Shown: positions 6,692 to 14,711 of the stretch, piece by piece
How positions within the stretch are numbered: the stretch's first letter is position 1
How the letters are laid out: each line of letters opens with the position of its first letter
Source of the DNA: Pseudomonadota bacterium
GTDB taxonomy: Bacteria > Desulfobacterota > Desulfarculia > Desulfarculales > Desulfarculaceae
Assembly (NCBI GenBank): GCA_018902755.1
Contig: JAHIQI010000022.1
Span: 1 to 24,769 of the forward strand
Direction of reading: 5' to 3'
DNA length: 24,769 nt
Notes under the pieces: model-generated
Databases searched by the model: none
The model's input: only the letters and a program-made list of their open reading frames with translations
What the model was told of the DNA's origin: nothing
Program-made: the position numbers and the translations under genes

Positions 6692-6756
6692 TTGACAACC
6701 AACTAGGGCGGGATTGTATCTTGGGAGAAGCGCAGACACAAGTTCTGGACTATAAT
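6692..6756 (+). promoter_or_regulatory. Candidate promoter region for the CBS/ACT gene
   Basis: A perfect -35 hexamer TTGACA lies at 6692-6697, with only weak -10 matches after it (TGTATC 6715-6720, or TATCTT 6717-6722). A perfect -10 hexamer TATAAT lies at 6751-6756 without a good -35 at the right distance. Either could be used. The 5' untranslated region would be about 75-110 bases. Confidence 0.35.
6713..6741 (-). promoter_or_regulatory. Candidate promoter for the dinG-type helicase
   Basis: On the minus strand TTGTGT (6741-6736), a 17-base spacer and TACAAT (6718-6713) give a 5/6 match at -10 and a weaker -35. The start of transcription would fall near 6706, about 50 bases before ATG 6657. 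It overlaps the candidate promoter for the opposite gene. No SOS-type LexA box was recognised. Confidence 0.4.
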
Positions 6757-6837
6757 TCCGTCCGAAACGGGCCGCAGGGTATCGGTCCCAACTTCATATC
6801 AGCTCCATATGTTATCCAAAGCTGGGAGGAAATTAAG

Positions 6838-7506
6838 ATGCTGGTCAAATATTGGATGACCTCCGATCCCGTAACCGTCACTCCGGACACTTCGGTGATG
6901 AAGGCTTCGCAGTTGATGAAGGAAAACAACGTGCGCCGCCTGCCGGTGATTGACGAAAAAGGAAAGCTGGTGGGCATCGTCAGCGATCGGGACCTGAAGG
7001 AGGCCAGCCCCAGCAAAGCCACCACCCTGGACGTGCATGAGCTTTATTACCTTCTCAGCGAGTTGAAGGTTAAGGACATCATGAGCCGCAACGTGATGAC
7101 CATCAAGCCAGACGACACGGTGGAAAAGGCGGCGGTGATCATGTTGGAGCACAAGATCACCGGCCTGCCCGTCGCCGAGGACGGCAAGGTGGTGGGCATC
7201 CTGAGCCAGGGCGACGTGTTCCGGGTCTTGACCAGCATTACCGGCGTGTACCGGGGCGGGGTGCAGTTCGCCTTGAACCTGGAGGACCGGCCCGGCTCCA
7301 TCAAGGACGTGGCCGACGTGATCCGCAAACACGGCGGGCGCATGGTTTCCATCCTCACCTCCTACGACATGTGCGAGGAGGGCTGCCGCAACGTGTACAT
7401 CCGCATCGCGGACATGGCCGAGGACAAGCTCAAGGGCTTGGTGGAAGAGCTGGAAGGCAACTTTACCGTGGTGCAAGTGAGCAAGGAGCAGCTCAGCGAC
7501 ATCTAA
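6838..7506 (+). CDS. CBS-domain pair plus ACT domain protein (AcuB-like)
   Basis: 222 residues from ATG 6838, with GGGAGGA at 6824-6830. Residues about 1-58 and 75-135 are two CBS motifs (each with MTSDPVTV- or MSRNVMTI-type starts and a VGIVSDRDL- or VGILSQGDV-type end), forming a Bateman module that binds adenine nucleotides. Residues about 143-215 are an ACT domain (LEDRPGSIKDVADVI), which in other proteins binds amino acids. This CBS-CBS-ACT layout is the AcuB-like family, for which a direct function is not established; regulatory sensing of energy state is inferred. No catalytic domain or DNA-binding domain is present. The gene is monocistronic, flanked by divergent dinG and a shared terminator downstream. 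Confidence 0.9.
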   Translation: MLVKYWMTSDPVTVTPDTSVMKASQLMKENNVRRLPVIDEKGKLVGIVSDRDLKEASPSKATTLDVHELYYLLSELKVKDIMSRNVMTIKPDDTVEKAAVIMLEHKITGLPVAEDGKVVGILSQGDVFRVLTSITGVYRGGVQFALNLEDRPGSIKDVADVIRKHGGRMVSILTSYDMCEEGCRNVYIRIADMAEDKLKGLVEELEGNFTVVQVSKEQLSDI

Positions 7507-7533
7507 GCTCCGCCAAGCAACCGGAAAAATATC

Positions 7534-7562
7534 ACGGCCTCCCGCATGGGAGGCCGTTTTTT
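7534..7562. terminator. Bidirectional intrinsic terminator between CBS/ACT gene and PBP1A gene
   Basis: A 10-bp perfect stem (7534-7543 with 7548-7557), GCAT loop and a run of T (7557-7562) end the plus-strand transcript. On the minus strand the same hairpin is followed by GATATTTTTCC, so it can also stop the opposing gene, which ends at 7580. Confidence 0.9.
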
Positions 7563-7579
7563 ATGGGCGGGTTCACGGG

Positions 7580-10045
7580 CTAGTCCTGGGCGTTCGGCGA
7601 GCCCGTGGGCTGGGGTGCGGGGTTCGGTTTCGGGATGGCCGGGGCTGGCGGCGCGCCAAAGGATTCGCTCTGCATGAAATCCTTGGGTTTGTCGCCCTGG
7701 CCGCCGGGCAGGGGGCCTCCGGGAGTGGGCTGGCGGCCCTCCTTGAAGGACTCGAAGAAGCCGCCCTTGCCCCCGGCGGCGATGGGCTGGCCGCTGTCGC
7801 GGTCAACCCGCACGAACACCACCCCGTCGGGCACCGGGAAGTCCTCGGCGGGCTGGCCCTCCAGGGCTTTGCCCATGAACTGGCGCCAGATGGGCCCGGC
7901 GGCCCTGGCTCCGGTCTCCCGCTTGCCCAGGGGACGGTTGTCGTCTTGGCCTACCCACACCCCGCAGATGAGCTGGGGGCTGTAGCCCACGAACCAGGCG
8001 TCGCGCAGGTCGTTGGTGGTGCCGGTCTTGCCGGCCAGGGGCCGCTTGAGGACCAGCATGCTGCGGCCGGTGCCGTCCTCGATCACCCCCTTGAGCAGGT
8101 GAGTGACCAGGTAGGCGGTGACCGGCGAGATGACCCGCCGCTGCTGCGCGGCCGAAGCGTATATCTCGCCCCCCTCCCGGTCGGTCACCTTTTCCACGAA
8201 CACCGGGTCCATGAGGATGCCCTGGTCGTCGAACACCCCGTAGGCCAGGGTGATCTCGAGCAGGCTCAGGCCGCTGGTGCCCAGAGCCAGGGAGAGGTTG
8301 GGGGCCAGCGCGCTGGTTATGCCCAGGCGTCGGGCGTAGTTGACCGCGTAGCCGATGCCCAGGTCGCTGAGTAGCTTCACCGTTACCACGTTGCGCGAGT
8401 GGGCCAGGGCCTGGCGCACCGTGGTGGGCCCGTAAAAGCGGCTGCTGTAGTTCTTGGGCCGCCACTTTTCGCTGGGGTTCACCGGGTCGTCATAGGTGAT
8501 GGGCGCGTCCAAAATCTGGGTGGATGAGGTGTAGACCTTGGTGGGGTGGTCCAGGGCGGCGGCGTAGATGATGGGCTTGAAGGCGCTGCCCGGTTGGCGG
8601 CGGGCCTGCAGGGCCCGGTTGTACTGGCTCTTTTGGAAGTCCGAGCCGCCGATCATCACCCGCACCCGGCCAGTGTGGTTTTCCAGGGCCAGCAGCGCCG
8701 CCTGGGCCACCGGCTCCTGCACCAGCTCCAGGCTCCATAGCTTGGCCTGGGGCGAGTACTTCATCGGGCGCACCATCACCACGTCACCGGGAGAGAATAC
8801 TTCCTGTATCTCCTTTACCCGCGGGGTGGGGGCGTCCAGGTCCTTTACCGGTGGATGGGCCCATTTCACCTCGTCAAAGCTGAGGTAGCCCCTGGCCGCT
8901 CCCAGGCGCAGTTCGGCCCGCTGTTTGCCCTGATCCACGGACACCACCACCGCCCGTACCTTGATTCCCGGCTCCAACTCGCCCGGCCCCGCCGGCTGGT
9001 CCTTGGCCTGGGCTAGTTCCGCGGCGTTAAGGCGGGCCAGAGGCCCGAAATAGCCCTGGCGGCGGGTGAGCGAGGCCAGCCCCGAGGCGATGGCCGCCTT
9101 GGCGGCCACGGTCATGCGCGGGTCGCAGGCGGTGCGCACGGTGAGCCCGCCCTCGTACAGGAGCTTGCGGCCGAAGCGCTCCTCCAGCCACTGGCGCACC
9201 GTCTCTTCATAGTAGGGGGCCATCACCGTCTTGGGGCGGTGCAGCTCGACATCCACCGGCTGGTTCAGGGCGGTCTTGGCCTGCTCCCTGGTGATGAAGC
9301 CTTCCTCGGCCATGCGCTCGATTACGTACACCTGGCGGGTGCGCGCTCGGCGGGGGTGCCGGAGGGGGCTGTAGCGGCTGGGGGCCTGCACCAGCCCGGC
9401 CAGCAGCGCCGCCTCGGCCACGCCCAGATCCTTGGCCGATTTGCCGAAATAGGTGCGCGCCGCGGCCTCCACCCCGTAGGTGCCGTGGCCCAGGTATATC
9501 TGGTTCAGGTATATGTAGAGGATCTCCTGCTTGTTGAGGGACTGCTCCATCTTCCAGGCGAAGACCATCTCTTTGAGCTTGGCCATCCAGTCCTTGGCCG
9601 GGGTGTGCAACAGCCCCTGGGCCACCTGTTGGCTGATGGTGCTGGCTCCCTGCACCACCCGTCCGGCCCGAAGGTTGGCCAGGGCGGCGCGCAGGATGCC
9701 CGTCAGGTCGATGCCCTTGTGCCGAAAGAAGTTGCCGTCCTCGGCGGCCACGAAGGCTTCGATGACGTGGCGGGGCACCTGGGTCATAGGCACCACGAAG
9801 CGGCGTTGATGATAGTACTGGGCCATGAGGGAGCCGTCGGCGGCCAACACCTGGGTGACCGTGGGCGGGCGATAGTCGGTGAGGCTTTCCACCCGGGGCA
9901 GGTTGTCGGTGATGTAGAACCAGCCCACCACGGCGGCCCCGGCGGCCAGGATGGCCAGCACCAGGACCAGGCTGCCTCCCCAAATGAGTGTGCGCTTCAA
10001 CCAACTTTTGCGGGGGCGGGTCGGTTTTGTCTGAGAGGCTGGCAA
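7580..10045 (-). CDS. Penicillin-binding protein 1A, bifunctional class A (transglycosylase/transpeptidase)
   Basis: 821 residues from a TTG start at 10045-10043, supported by GGAGGG five bases upstream; the ORF continues to ATG 10153 but that extension is Gly/Pro-rich and noncoding in appearance. One membrane helix spans residues about 20-44. The GT51 glycosyltransferase has EDGNFFRHKGID (from E102), QGASTISQQ and the KMEQSLNKQEILY segment. An OB-like insert precedes the transpeptidase, whose motifs are S487-x-x-K490, S550-R-N552 and K673-T-G. The C terminus is a Pro/Gly-rich periplasmic tail. It polymerises and crosslinks peptidoglycan at the inner membrane. ponA/mrcA are the usual names. 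It is divergent from the hyp operon and shares a terminator with the CBS/ACT gene. Confidence 0.95.
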   Translation of the reverse strand: MPASQTKPTRPRKSWLKRTLIWGGSLVLVLAILAAGAAVVGWFYITDNLPRVESLTDYRPPTVTQVLAADGSLMAQYYHQRRFVVPMTQVPRHVIEAFVAAEDGNFFRHKGIDLTGILRAALANLRAGRVVQGASTISQQVAQGLLHTPAKDWMAKLKEMVFAWKMEQSLNKQEILYIYLNQIYLGHGTYGVEAAARTYFGKSAKDLGVAEAALLAGLVQAPSRYSPLRHPRRARTRQVYVIERMAEEGFITREQAKTALNQPVDVELHRPKTVMAPYYEETVRQWLEERFGRKLLYEGGLTVRTACDPRMTVAAKAAIASGLASLTRRQGYFGPLARLNAAELAQAKDQPAGPGELEPGIKVRAVVVSVDQGKQRAELRLGAARGYLSFDEVKWAHPPVKDLDAPTPRVKEIQEVFSPGDVVMVRPMKYSPQAKLWSLELVQEPVAQAALLALENHTGRVRVMIGGSDFQKSQYNRALQARRQPGSAFKPIIYAAALDHPTKVYTSSTQILDAPITYDDPVNPSEKWRPKNYSSRFYGPTTVRQALAHSRNVVTVKLLSDLGIGYAVNYARRLGITSALAPNLSLALGTSGLSLLEITLAYGVFDDQGILMDPVFVEKVTDREGGEIYASAAQQRRVISPVTAYLVTHLLKGVIEDGTGRSMLVLKRPLAGKTGTTNDLRDAWFVGYSPQLICGVWVGQDDNRPLGKRETGARAAGPIWRQFMGKALEGQPAEDFPVPDGVVFVRVDRDSGQPIAAGGKGGFFESFKEGRQPTPGGPLPGGQGDKPKDFMQSESFGAPPAPAIPKPNPAPQPTGSPNAQD

Positions 10046-10073
10046 GTTATCCCTCCAAGGCCTTTGCCAGACG

Positions 10074-10102
10074 AGTCTACCAGACCCCGGCGGCCCAGCC
10101 AA
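10074..10102 (-). promoter_or_regulatory. Extended -10 promoter for the PBP1A gene
   Basis: On the minus strand TTGGCT (10102-10097), a 17-base spacer ending in TGG, and TAGACT (10079-10074) give a -35/extended -10 pair. Transcription would start near 10067, leaving about 20 bases before the TTG start at 10045. This placement independently supports the short TTG start. Confidence 0.5.
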
Positions 10103-10120
10103 GCCGGGTGACGGGCCGCC

Positions 10121-10150
10121 TTGACCCCCGCCCGCGCCGCGTGCTAGATT
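10121..10150 (+). promoter_or_regulatory. Promoter candidate for the hyp operon
   Basis: TTGACC (10121-10126), an 18-base spacer and TAGATT (10145-10150) give a 5/6 and 4/6 sigma-70 match. Transcription would start near 10158, about 30 bases before the hypA GTG at 10189. No sigma-54 or FhlA-type site was recognised nearby. Confidence 0.5.
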
Positions 10151-10188
10151 CAAAAACCCCTTAAATTGCCCAGCTTGCGGGAAAAATC

Positions 10189-10530
10189 GTGCACGAACTA
10201 TCCATCGCCCAATCGCTGCTGGGCATCGTTCTTCAGGAGGCCGCCCGCCACGGGGTGAGCCGGGTGACCAAGGTGGCGGTGAAGATCGGTGCCCTGGCCA
10301 GCGTGGTGCCCAGCTCGCTCACCTTCAGTTTCGACATGATCAAGGAGGGCACCGTGGCCGCCGAGGCGGTGCTGGAGATAGAGCAGGTGCCGGCCATGGG
10401 GGTTTGCCACGCCTGCGGGGCCGAGATGGACATGAGCGGCCTGGTCGCGGCCTGCCCGGCCTGCGGCTCCAAGGACATCGAGTTGAGCTCCGGCCAGGAG
10501 CTGTACGTGGATCACATCGAGGCGGAGTAA
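10189..10530 (+). CDS. hypA: Hydrogenase nickel insertion protein HypA
   Basis: 113 residues from GTG 10189. The protein begins MHE, the invariant start of HypA whose His2 binds nickel, so this start is certain although the Shine-Dalgarno is weak. The zinc domain is complete: C73-x2-C76 and C89-x2-C92. HypA hands nickel to the large subunit of [NiFe]-hydrogenase together with HypB, whose gene follows after an 18-base gap. It is the first gene of the hypA-B-F-D-(uxaA-like)-E series. Cytoplasmic. Length is the family norm. Confidence 0.96.
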   Translation: MHELSIAQSLLGIVLQEAARHGVSRVTKVAVKIGALASVVPSSLTFSFDMIKEGTVAAEAVLEIEQVPAMGVCHACGAEMDMSGLVAACPACGSKDIELSSGQELYVDHIEAE

Positions 10531-10548
10531 AACGCCGGGAGGGCAGGC

Positions 10549-11199
10549 ATGTCCGAGATCGAGGTGGGGCGCAACATCCTGGAAGCCAACCAAACCATGG
10601 CCGACCGGTTCCGGCGGCGCTTCGCCGAGCAGGGGGTCAAGGTCCTGAACCTCATCTCCAGCCCAGGCGCGGGCAAGACCAGCGTCTTGGAGAAGACCCT
10701 CACCCGCCTGGATGGGCGGCTGAACTGCGCGGTGATCGAAGGCGACATCCAGACCGACGAGGACGCCCGGCGGGTGGCCGCCTGCGGGGTGCCCGCGGTG
10801 CAGATACAGACCCAGGGCGCCTGCCACTTGGACGGCCCCATGATCAGCGAGGCCCTGGAGGCCCTGGACCTGGGCAGCCTGGACCTGTTGATCATCGAGA
10901 ACGTGGGCAACCTGGTGTGCCCGGTGGACTTCGACCTGGGCGAGGACATGAAGGTGGCGGTGCTCTCGGTGACCGAGGGCGACGACAAGCCCTCCAAGTA
11001 CCCGGCCTTGTTCCGCGCGGCCGGGGTGCTGCTGGTCAACAAGATAGACCTGCTGCCCTACATCGACTGCGACCTGGAGCGCATCCACGACACCTGTCGC
11101 GCCCTCAATCCCAAGCAGAAGGTCTTCGACATCTCCTGCCGCACCGGGGAGGGGCTCAAGGATTGGGTGGCCTGGCTGGAGAGCTGGGTCAAGGGGTAG
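10549..11199 (+). CDS. hypB: Hydrogenase nickel incorporation GTPase HypB
   Basis: 216 residues from ATG 10549, preceded by GGGAGGG. SIMIBI-class GTPase motifs are visible: the P-loop SSPGAGKT (37-44), an EGDIQTD switch segment (about 64-70), the metal-binding C92-H93 pair (GACHLDGP), the ENVGNLVCPVDFDLGE segment, and NKIDL for guanine recognition. It couples GTP hydrolysis to nickel delivery with HypA. It lacks both the His-rich nickel-storage stretch and the N-terminal CxxCGC motif found in some HypB proteins, so it is the minimal form. It sits between hypA and hypF in a tight operon. Confidence 0.96.
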   Translation: MSEIEVGRNILEANQTMADRFRRRFAEQGVKVLNLISSPGAGKTSVLEKTLTRLDGRLNCAVIEGDIQTDEDARRVAACGVPAVQIQTQGACHLDGPMISEALEALDLGSLDLLIIENVGNLVCPVDFDLGEDMKVAVLSVTEGDDKPSKYPALFRAAGVLLVNKIDLLPYIDCDLERIHDTCRALNPKQKVFDISCRTGEGLKDWVAWLESWVKG

Positions 11200-11202
11200 C
11201 CG

Positions 11203-13578
11203 TTGAACCGGGGGAGGGCGCGCAGCCAAGCTCAGGTGAAGGGCGTGGTGCAGGGGGTGGGCTTCCGCCCCTTTGTCTACAACCTGGCCCGTGGCCTGGG
11301 GCTCACCGGGTGGGTGACCAACACGGCGGCCGGGGTGGAGCTGGCTGTGCAGGGTACGCCCGAGGCGGTGGAGGAATTCTTCGCCCGCCTGGTTTCCAAG
11401 GCACCCCCCCTGGCCGATATCCATGAAGTGCATCAGCGGGAGATAGCGCCCGAGCCGGGCGAGAGCGAGTTCGTGATCCAGGCCTCCCAGGCGGGAAAGC
11501 GCTCCACCCTGATCAGCCCTGACGTGGCGGTGTGCGAGGCCTGCCTGGCCGAGATGAACGATCCCACCGACCGCCGCCACGGCTATGCCTTCATCAACTG
11601 CACCCACTGCGGCCCCCGTTACACCATCATCGAAGACCTGCCCTACGACCGGCCCCAGACCACCATGCGCGATTTCACTTTGTGCCCGGCCTGCCAAACG
11701 GAGTACCAGGACCCCACGGACCGGCGCTTCCACGCCCAGCCCAACGCCTGCCCGGTGTGCGGCCCCCGGCTGTGGCTGGCCGACGCCGCCGGGCGGGAGT
11801 TGGACGAGCCCCAGCCCATAGCGGCGGCGGCCCAGGCCCTGGCGGCCGGGCAGGTGCTGGCGGTCAAGGGGCTGGGCGGCTTTCACCTGGCCGTGGACGC
11901 CAAGAACCCGGCGGCGGTGGAGCGCCTGAGAAGCCGCAAGCTTCGCGAGGAAAAGCCCCTTGCGGTGATGGTGGCCGGGCTGGCCCAGGCCCGCGCCCTG
12001 GCCGAACTGGACGACGACAGCGCCCAGGCCCTGAGCAGCCGGGAGCGGCCCATCGTGCTGGCCCCCCTGCGGCGCGGCTCCGGGCTGGCCCCAGGAGTGG
12101 CCCCGGGTAACCGCCTGCTGGGGCTGATGCTGCCCTACACCCCCGTGCACCACCTGCTGCTGGCCGAGGCCAAGCGCCGTGGCATGGACGCCCTGGTGAT
12201 GACCAGCGGCAACATCAGCGACGAGCCCATCTGCCTGGACAACGACGAGGCGGTGTGCCGCCTTGGCGGCTCCGCCCCGCGCGGAGCCATAGCCGATCTT
12301 ATGCTCCTGCACGACCGTGACATCTACCTGCGCAGCGACGACTCGGTGGTGCGGGTGGTGGACGGGGCCTTGCGCCAGATGCGGCGCTCGCGGGGCTTCG
12401 TGCCCTCGCCGCTGATCTTGAGGCCCGAGATGGCGCCCCTGAACTGCCCGCCCATCCTGGCCGTGGGCGGCCACCAGAAGAACACCCTGTGCCTTCTCAG
12501 GGGCCGGGAGGCCTTTGTCAGCCAGCACGTGGGCGATTTGGACGATCTGCGCACCCTGGAGTTTTTCGAACTCACCGCCGGGCATCTCAGCCTAATATTA
12601 GAGGCCAAACCCAAGGTGGTGGCCTGCGACCTGCATCCCGACTACCTCTCCAGCCAGTGGGCCGTTCGCCAGGGCCTGCCTCTGGTGCGGGTTCAGCACC
12701 ACCACGCCCACGCGGTGGCGGTGATGGCCGAGCACGGCCTGAGCGGTCAGGTGCTGGGCCTCAGCCTGGACGGCACTGGCTACGGCGACGACGGCACGGT
12801 GTGGGGCGGCGAGTTGCTCCTGGCCGGGCTGGCGGGCTATAGCCGCTTGGGGCGGCTCCGGCCCTTTTCCCTGCCCGGCGGCGAGGCGGCGGTAAAGGAG
12901 CCCTGGCGGGTGGGCCTGGCTCTCATCATCGAAGCCCTGGGCCTGGAGGAGGCGTCCAAGCTGGACCTGGAGCTGATCCGCGCCCACGGCGACAAGCTGG
13001 CGCTGGTGGGCAAGATGATGGAGCGTGGCCTCAACACCCCGCGCACCTCCAGCATGGGGCGGATGTTCGACGGCGTGGCCGCGTTGTGCGGCCTGCGTTT
13101 CAGCGTGGCCTACGAGGGCCAGGCGGCGGTGGAACTGGAGCAGGCCATGGAGCGCCCCGCAGACGAGGGCTACAACTTGAACCTGCGCGAGGACGGCGGC
13201 CTGTTGGAACTGGACTGGGCTTCGGTGGTGGAAGAGATCGTGGGCGACGTTTTGGCCGGGGCTGATCCGGCCAGGGTGAGCGCCCGCTTCCACGCCGGGC
13301 TTTTACATGGGTTGTCCGTCTGGGTGCTGGCCGGGGCCGAGTCCAGCGGCCTGGGCCGGGTGTGCCTGGGCGGGGGATGTTTTATGAACGCCGCGTTGCT
13401 GGCCGGGCTGCCGCCGCTTTTGGAGGCCGCCGGGCTGGAGGTTTACTCCGCCGCCCAGGCCCCCAGCAACGACGGCGGCCTGAGCCTGGGCCAGGCCGTG
13501 GCCGCGGCCGCCGCCTGGGGGCGGGACAGGCTCACCGGGGACGTAACCACATTGACCCACGGGGAGGGCCCGGCGTGA
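11203..13578 (+). CDS. hypF: Carbamoyltransferase HypF
   Basis: 791 residues from TTG 11203, three bases after the hypB stop, with AAGGGG upstream. Domains in order: acylphosphatase (about 10-98, with VQGVGFRPF and catalytic R22), two zinc fingers (C111/C114 with C133/C136, and C161/C164 with C183/C186), a YrdC-like carbamoyl-adenylating domain (from about 205), and a Kae1-like carbamoyltransferase domain with HHHAHA near residue 500 and SLDGTGYGDDG. HypF makes thiocarboxamide on the C-terminal Cys of HypE, the precursor of the hydrogenase cyanide ligands. The length is slightly above the family's usual 750-770. The last codons overlap the hypD start (GTGA, 13575-13578). Confidence 0.96.
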   Translation: MNRGRARSQAQVKGVVQGVGFRPFVYNLARGLGLTGWVTNTAAGVELAVQGTPEAVEEFFARLVSKAPPLADIHEVHQREIAPEPGESEFVIQASQAGKRSTLISPDVAVCEACLAEMNDPTDRRHGYAFINCTHCGPRYTIIEDLPYDRPQTTMRDFTLCPACQTEYQDPTDRRFHAQPNACPVCGPRLWLADAAGRELDEPQPIAAAAQALAAGQVLAVKGLGGFHLAVDAKNPAAVERLRSRKLREEKPLAVMVAGLAQARALAELDDDSAQALSSRERPIVLAPLRRGSGLAPGVAPGNRLLGLMLPYTPVHHLLLAEAKRRGMDALVMTSGNISDEPICLDNDEAVCRLGGSAPRGAIADLMLLHDRDIYLRSDDSVVRVVDGALRQMRRSRGFVPSPLILRPEMAPLNCPPILAVGGHQKNTLCLLRGREAFVSQHVGDLDDLRTLEFFELTAGHLSLILEAKPKVVACDLHPDYLSSQWAVRQGLPLVRVQHHHAHAVAVMAEHGLSGQVLGLSLDGTGYGDDGTVWGGELLLAGLAGYSRLGRLRPFSLPGGEAAVKEPWRVGLALIIEALGLEEASKLDLELIRAHGDKLALVGKMMERGLNTPRTSSMGRMFDGVAALCGLRFSVAYEGQAAVELEQAMERPADEGYNLNLREDGGLLELDWASVVEEIVGDVLAGADPARVSARFHAGLLHGLSVWVLAGAESSGLGRVCLGGGCFMNAALLAGLPPLLEAAGLEVYSAAQAPSNDGGLSLGQAVAAAAAWGRDRLTGDVTTLTHGEGPA

Positions 13579-14663
13579 AGCACGTTGACGAATACCGCGA
13601 CCCGGCCATGGCCAAAGAGCTGGCCGCCCAGATCCGGCGCACCAGCAAGACCCCGGTGCGCTTCATGGAGTTGTGCGGCACCCACACCATGGCCCTGGCC
13701 CGCCACGGCCTGCACGCCCTGCTGCCTCCCACGGTGAGCATGGTCTCGGGCCCCGGCTGCCCGGTGTGCGTCACCGCCACCGAGGAGATCGACCGGGCGG
13801 TTAAGCTGGCCCAGACCCCTGGGGTGGTGGTGGCCACCTTCGGCGACCTGGTGCGGGTGCCGGGCAGCCACGCCTCCCTGGCCCGCGAACGGGCGGGGGG
13901 CGCGGCGGTGGAGGTGGTGTACTCGCCCCTGGACGCGGTAGCCTTGGCCGAGAAGCGCCCGGACGACCAGGTGGTGTTTCTGGGCATCGGCTTCGAGACC
14001 ACCGCCCCCACCGTGGCCGCCGCCCTGCTCATGGCCGAGCAAAAGGGGCTGACCAACTTCAGCGTGCTCAGCGCCCACAAGCTTTTGCCCCCGGCTTTGG
14101 CGGCCCTGCTAAGCGGCCCGAACCTGGGGCTCAGCGGCTTCTTATGCCCCGGCCACGTGACCACGGTGATCGGCACGGCCTGCTATGAGCCGGTGGCCCA
14201 TGAGCACGGCCTGCCCTGCGTGGTGGCGGGCTTCGAGCCTGCCGACGTGCTGGCCTCCATCCTCATGCTGGTCAACCAGGTGGAACAGCGGCGCAGCGAG
14301 GTGGAGATTCAATACAAGCGGGCGGTGCGCCCCGAGGGCAACCCGGCGGCCGTGGCCCTGATGAACCGATTTTTTGAGCCCGTGAATGCGCCCTGGCGGG
14401 GCCTGGGGCCCATCCCGGCCAGCGGCCTGGCCCTGCGGGCGGAGTATGGCCATTTGGACGCGGCCAAGCGCTTCGACGCGTCCGTGCCTCCCGGCAAGGA
14501 CCACCCCGGCTGTCGCTGCGGCGACGTGCTACGCGGGCTAATCACCCCGCCGGAGTGCAAGCTCTTCGCCGGGGTGTGCAACCCCTCCGCGCCGGTGGGG
14601 CCCTGCATGGTCTCGGCCGAGGGCACCTGCGCGGCCTGGTACCGCTACCGCCGCGAGGATTGA
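13575..14663 (+). CDS. hypD: Hydrogenase maturation protein HypD
   Basis: 362 residues from GTG 13575, overlapping the hypF stop by four bases, so translation is coupled. Signature motifs: C34 in ELCGTHT, C62-P-x-C65 in SGPGCPVCVT, and the C-terminal Cys cluster (GCRCGDV, PPECKLF, GVCNP, GPCMV, GTCAAW) that holds the [4Fe-4S] cluster. HypD is the scaffold, with HypC, on which the Fe(CN)2CO unit is assembled. In most operons hypC sits directly before hypD; here there is no room for it. Longer upstream starts in this frame are ruled out by overlap with hypF. Confidence 0.96.
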   Translation: MKHVDEYRDPAMAKELAAQIRRTSKTPVRFMELCGTHTMALARHGLHALLPPTVSMVSGPGCPVCVTATEEIDRAVKLAQTPGVVVATFGDLVRVPGSHASLARERAGGAAVEVVYSPLDAVALAEKRPDDQVVFLGIGFETTAPTVAAALLMAEQKGLTNFSVLSAHKLLPPALAALLSGPNLGLSGFLCPGHVTTVIGTACYEPVAHEHGLPCVVAGFEPADVLASILMLVNQVEQRRSEVEIQYKRAVRPEGNPAAVALMNRFFEPVNAPWRGLGPIPASGLALRAEYGHLDAAKRFDASVPPGKDHPGCRCGDVLRGLITPPECKLFAGVCNPSAPVGPCMVSAEGTCAAWYRYRRED

Positions 14664-14711
14664 TTAGATTTAGGTTCACGCAACCGACAAGCACGAGATT
14701 GGACAACACCC

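Noticed and set aside
6713..6760. LexA (SOS) box controlling dinG
   Set aside because: No CTGT-N8-ACAG or GAAC-N4-GTTC type motif was found in the dinG upstream region.
10198..12585. 795-residue minus-strand open frame opposite hypA-B-F
   Set aside because: Low-complexity His/Gly/Gln/Leu-rich translation typical of the antisense of GC-rich genes; no ribosome binding site or family resemblance.
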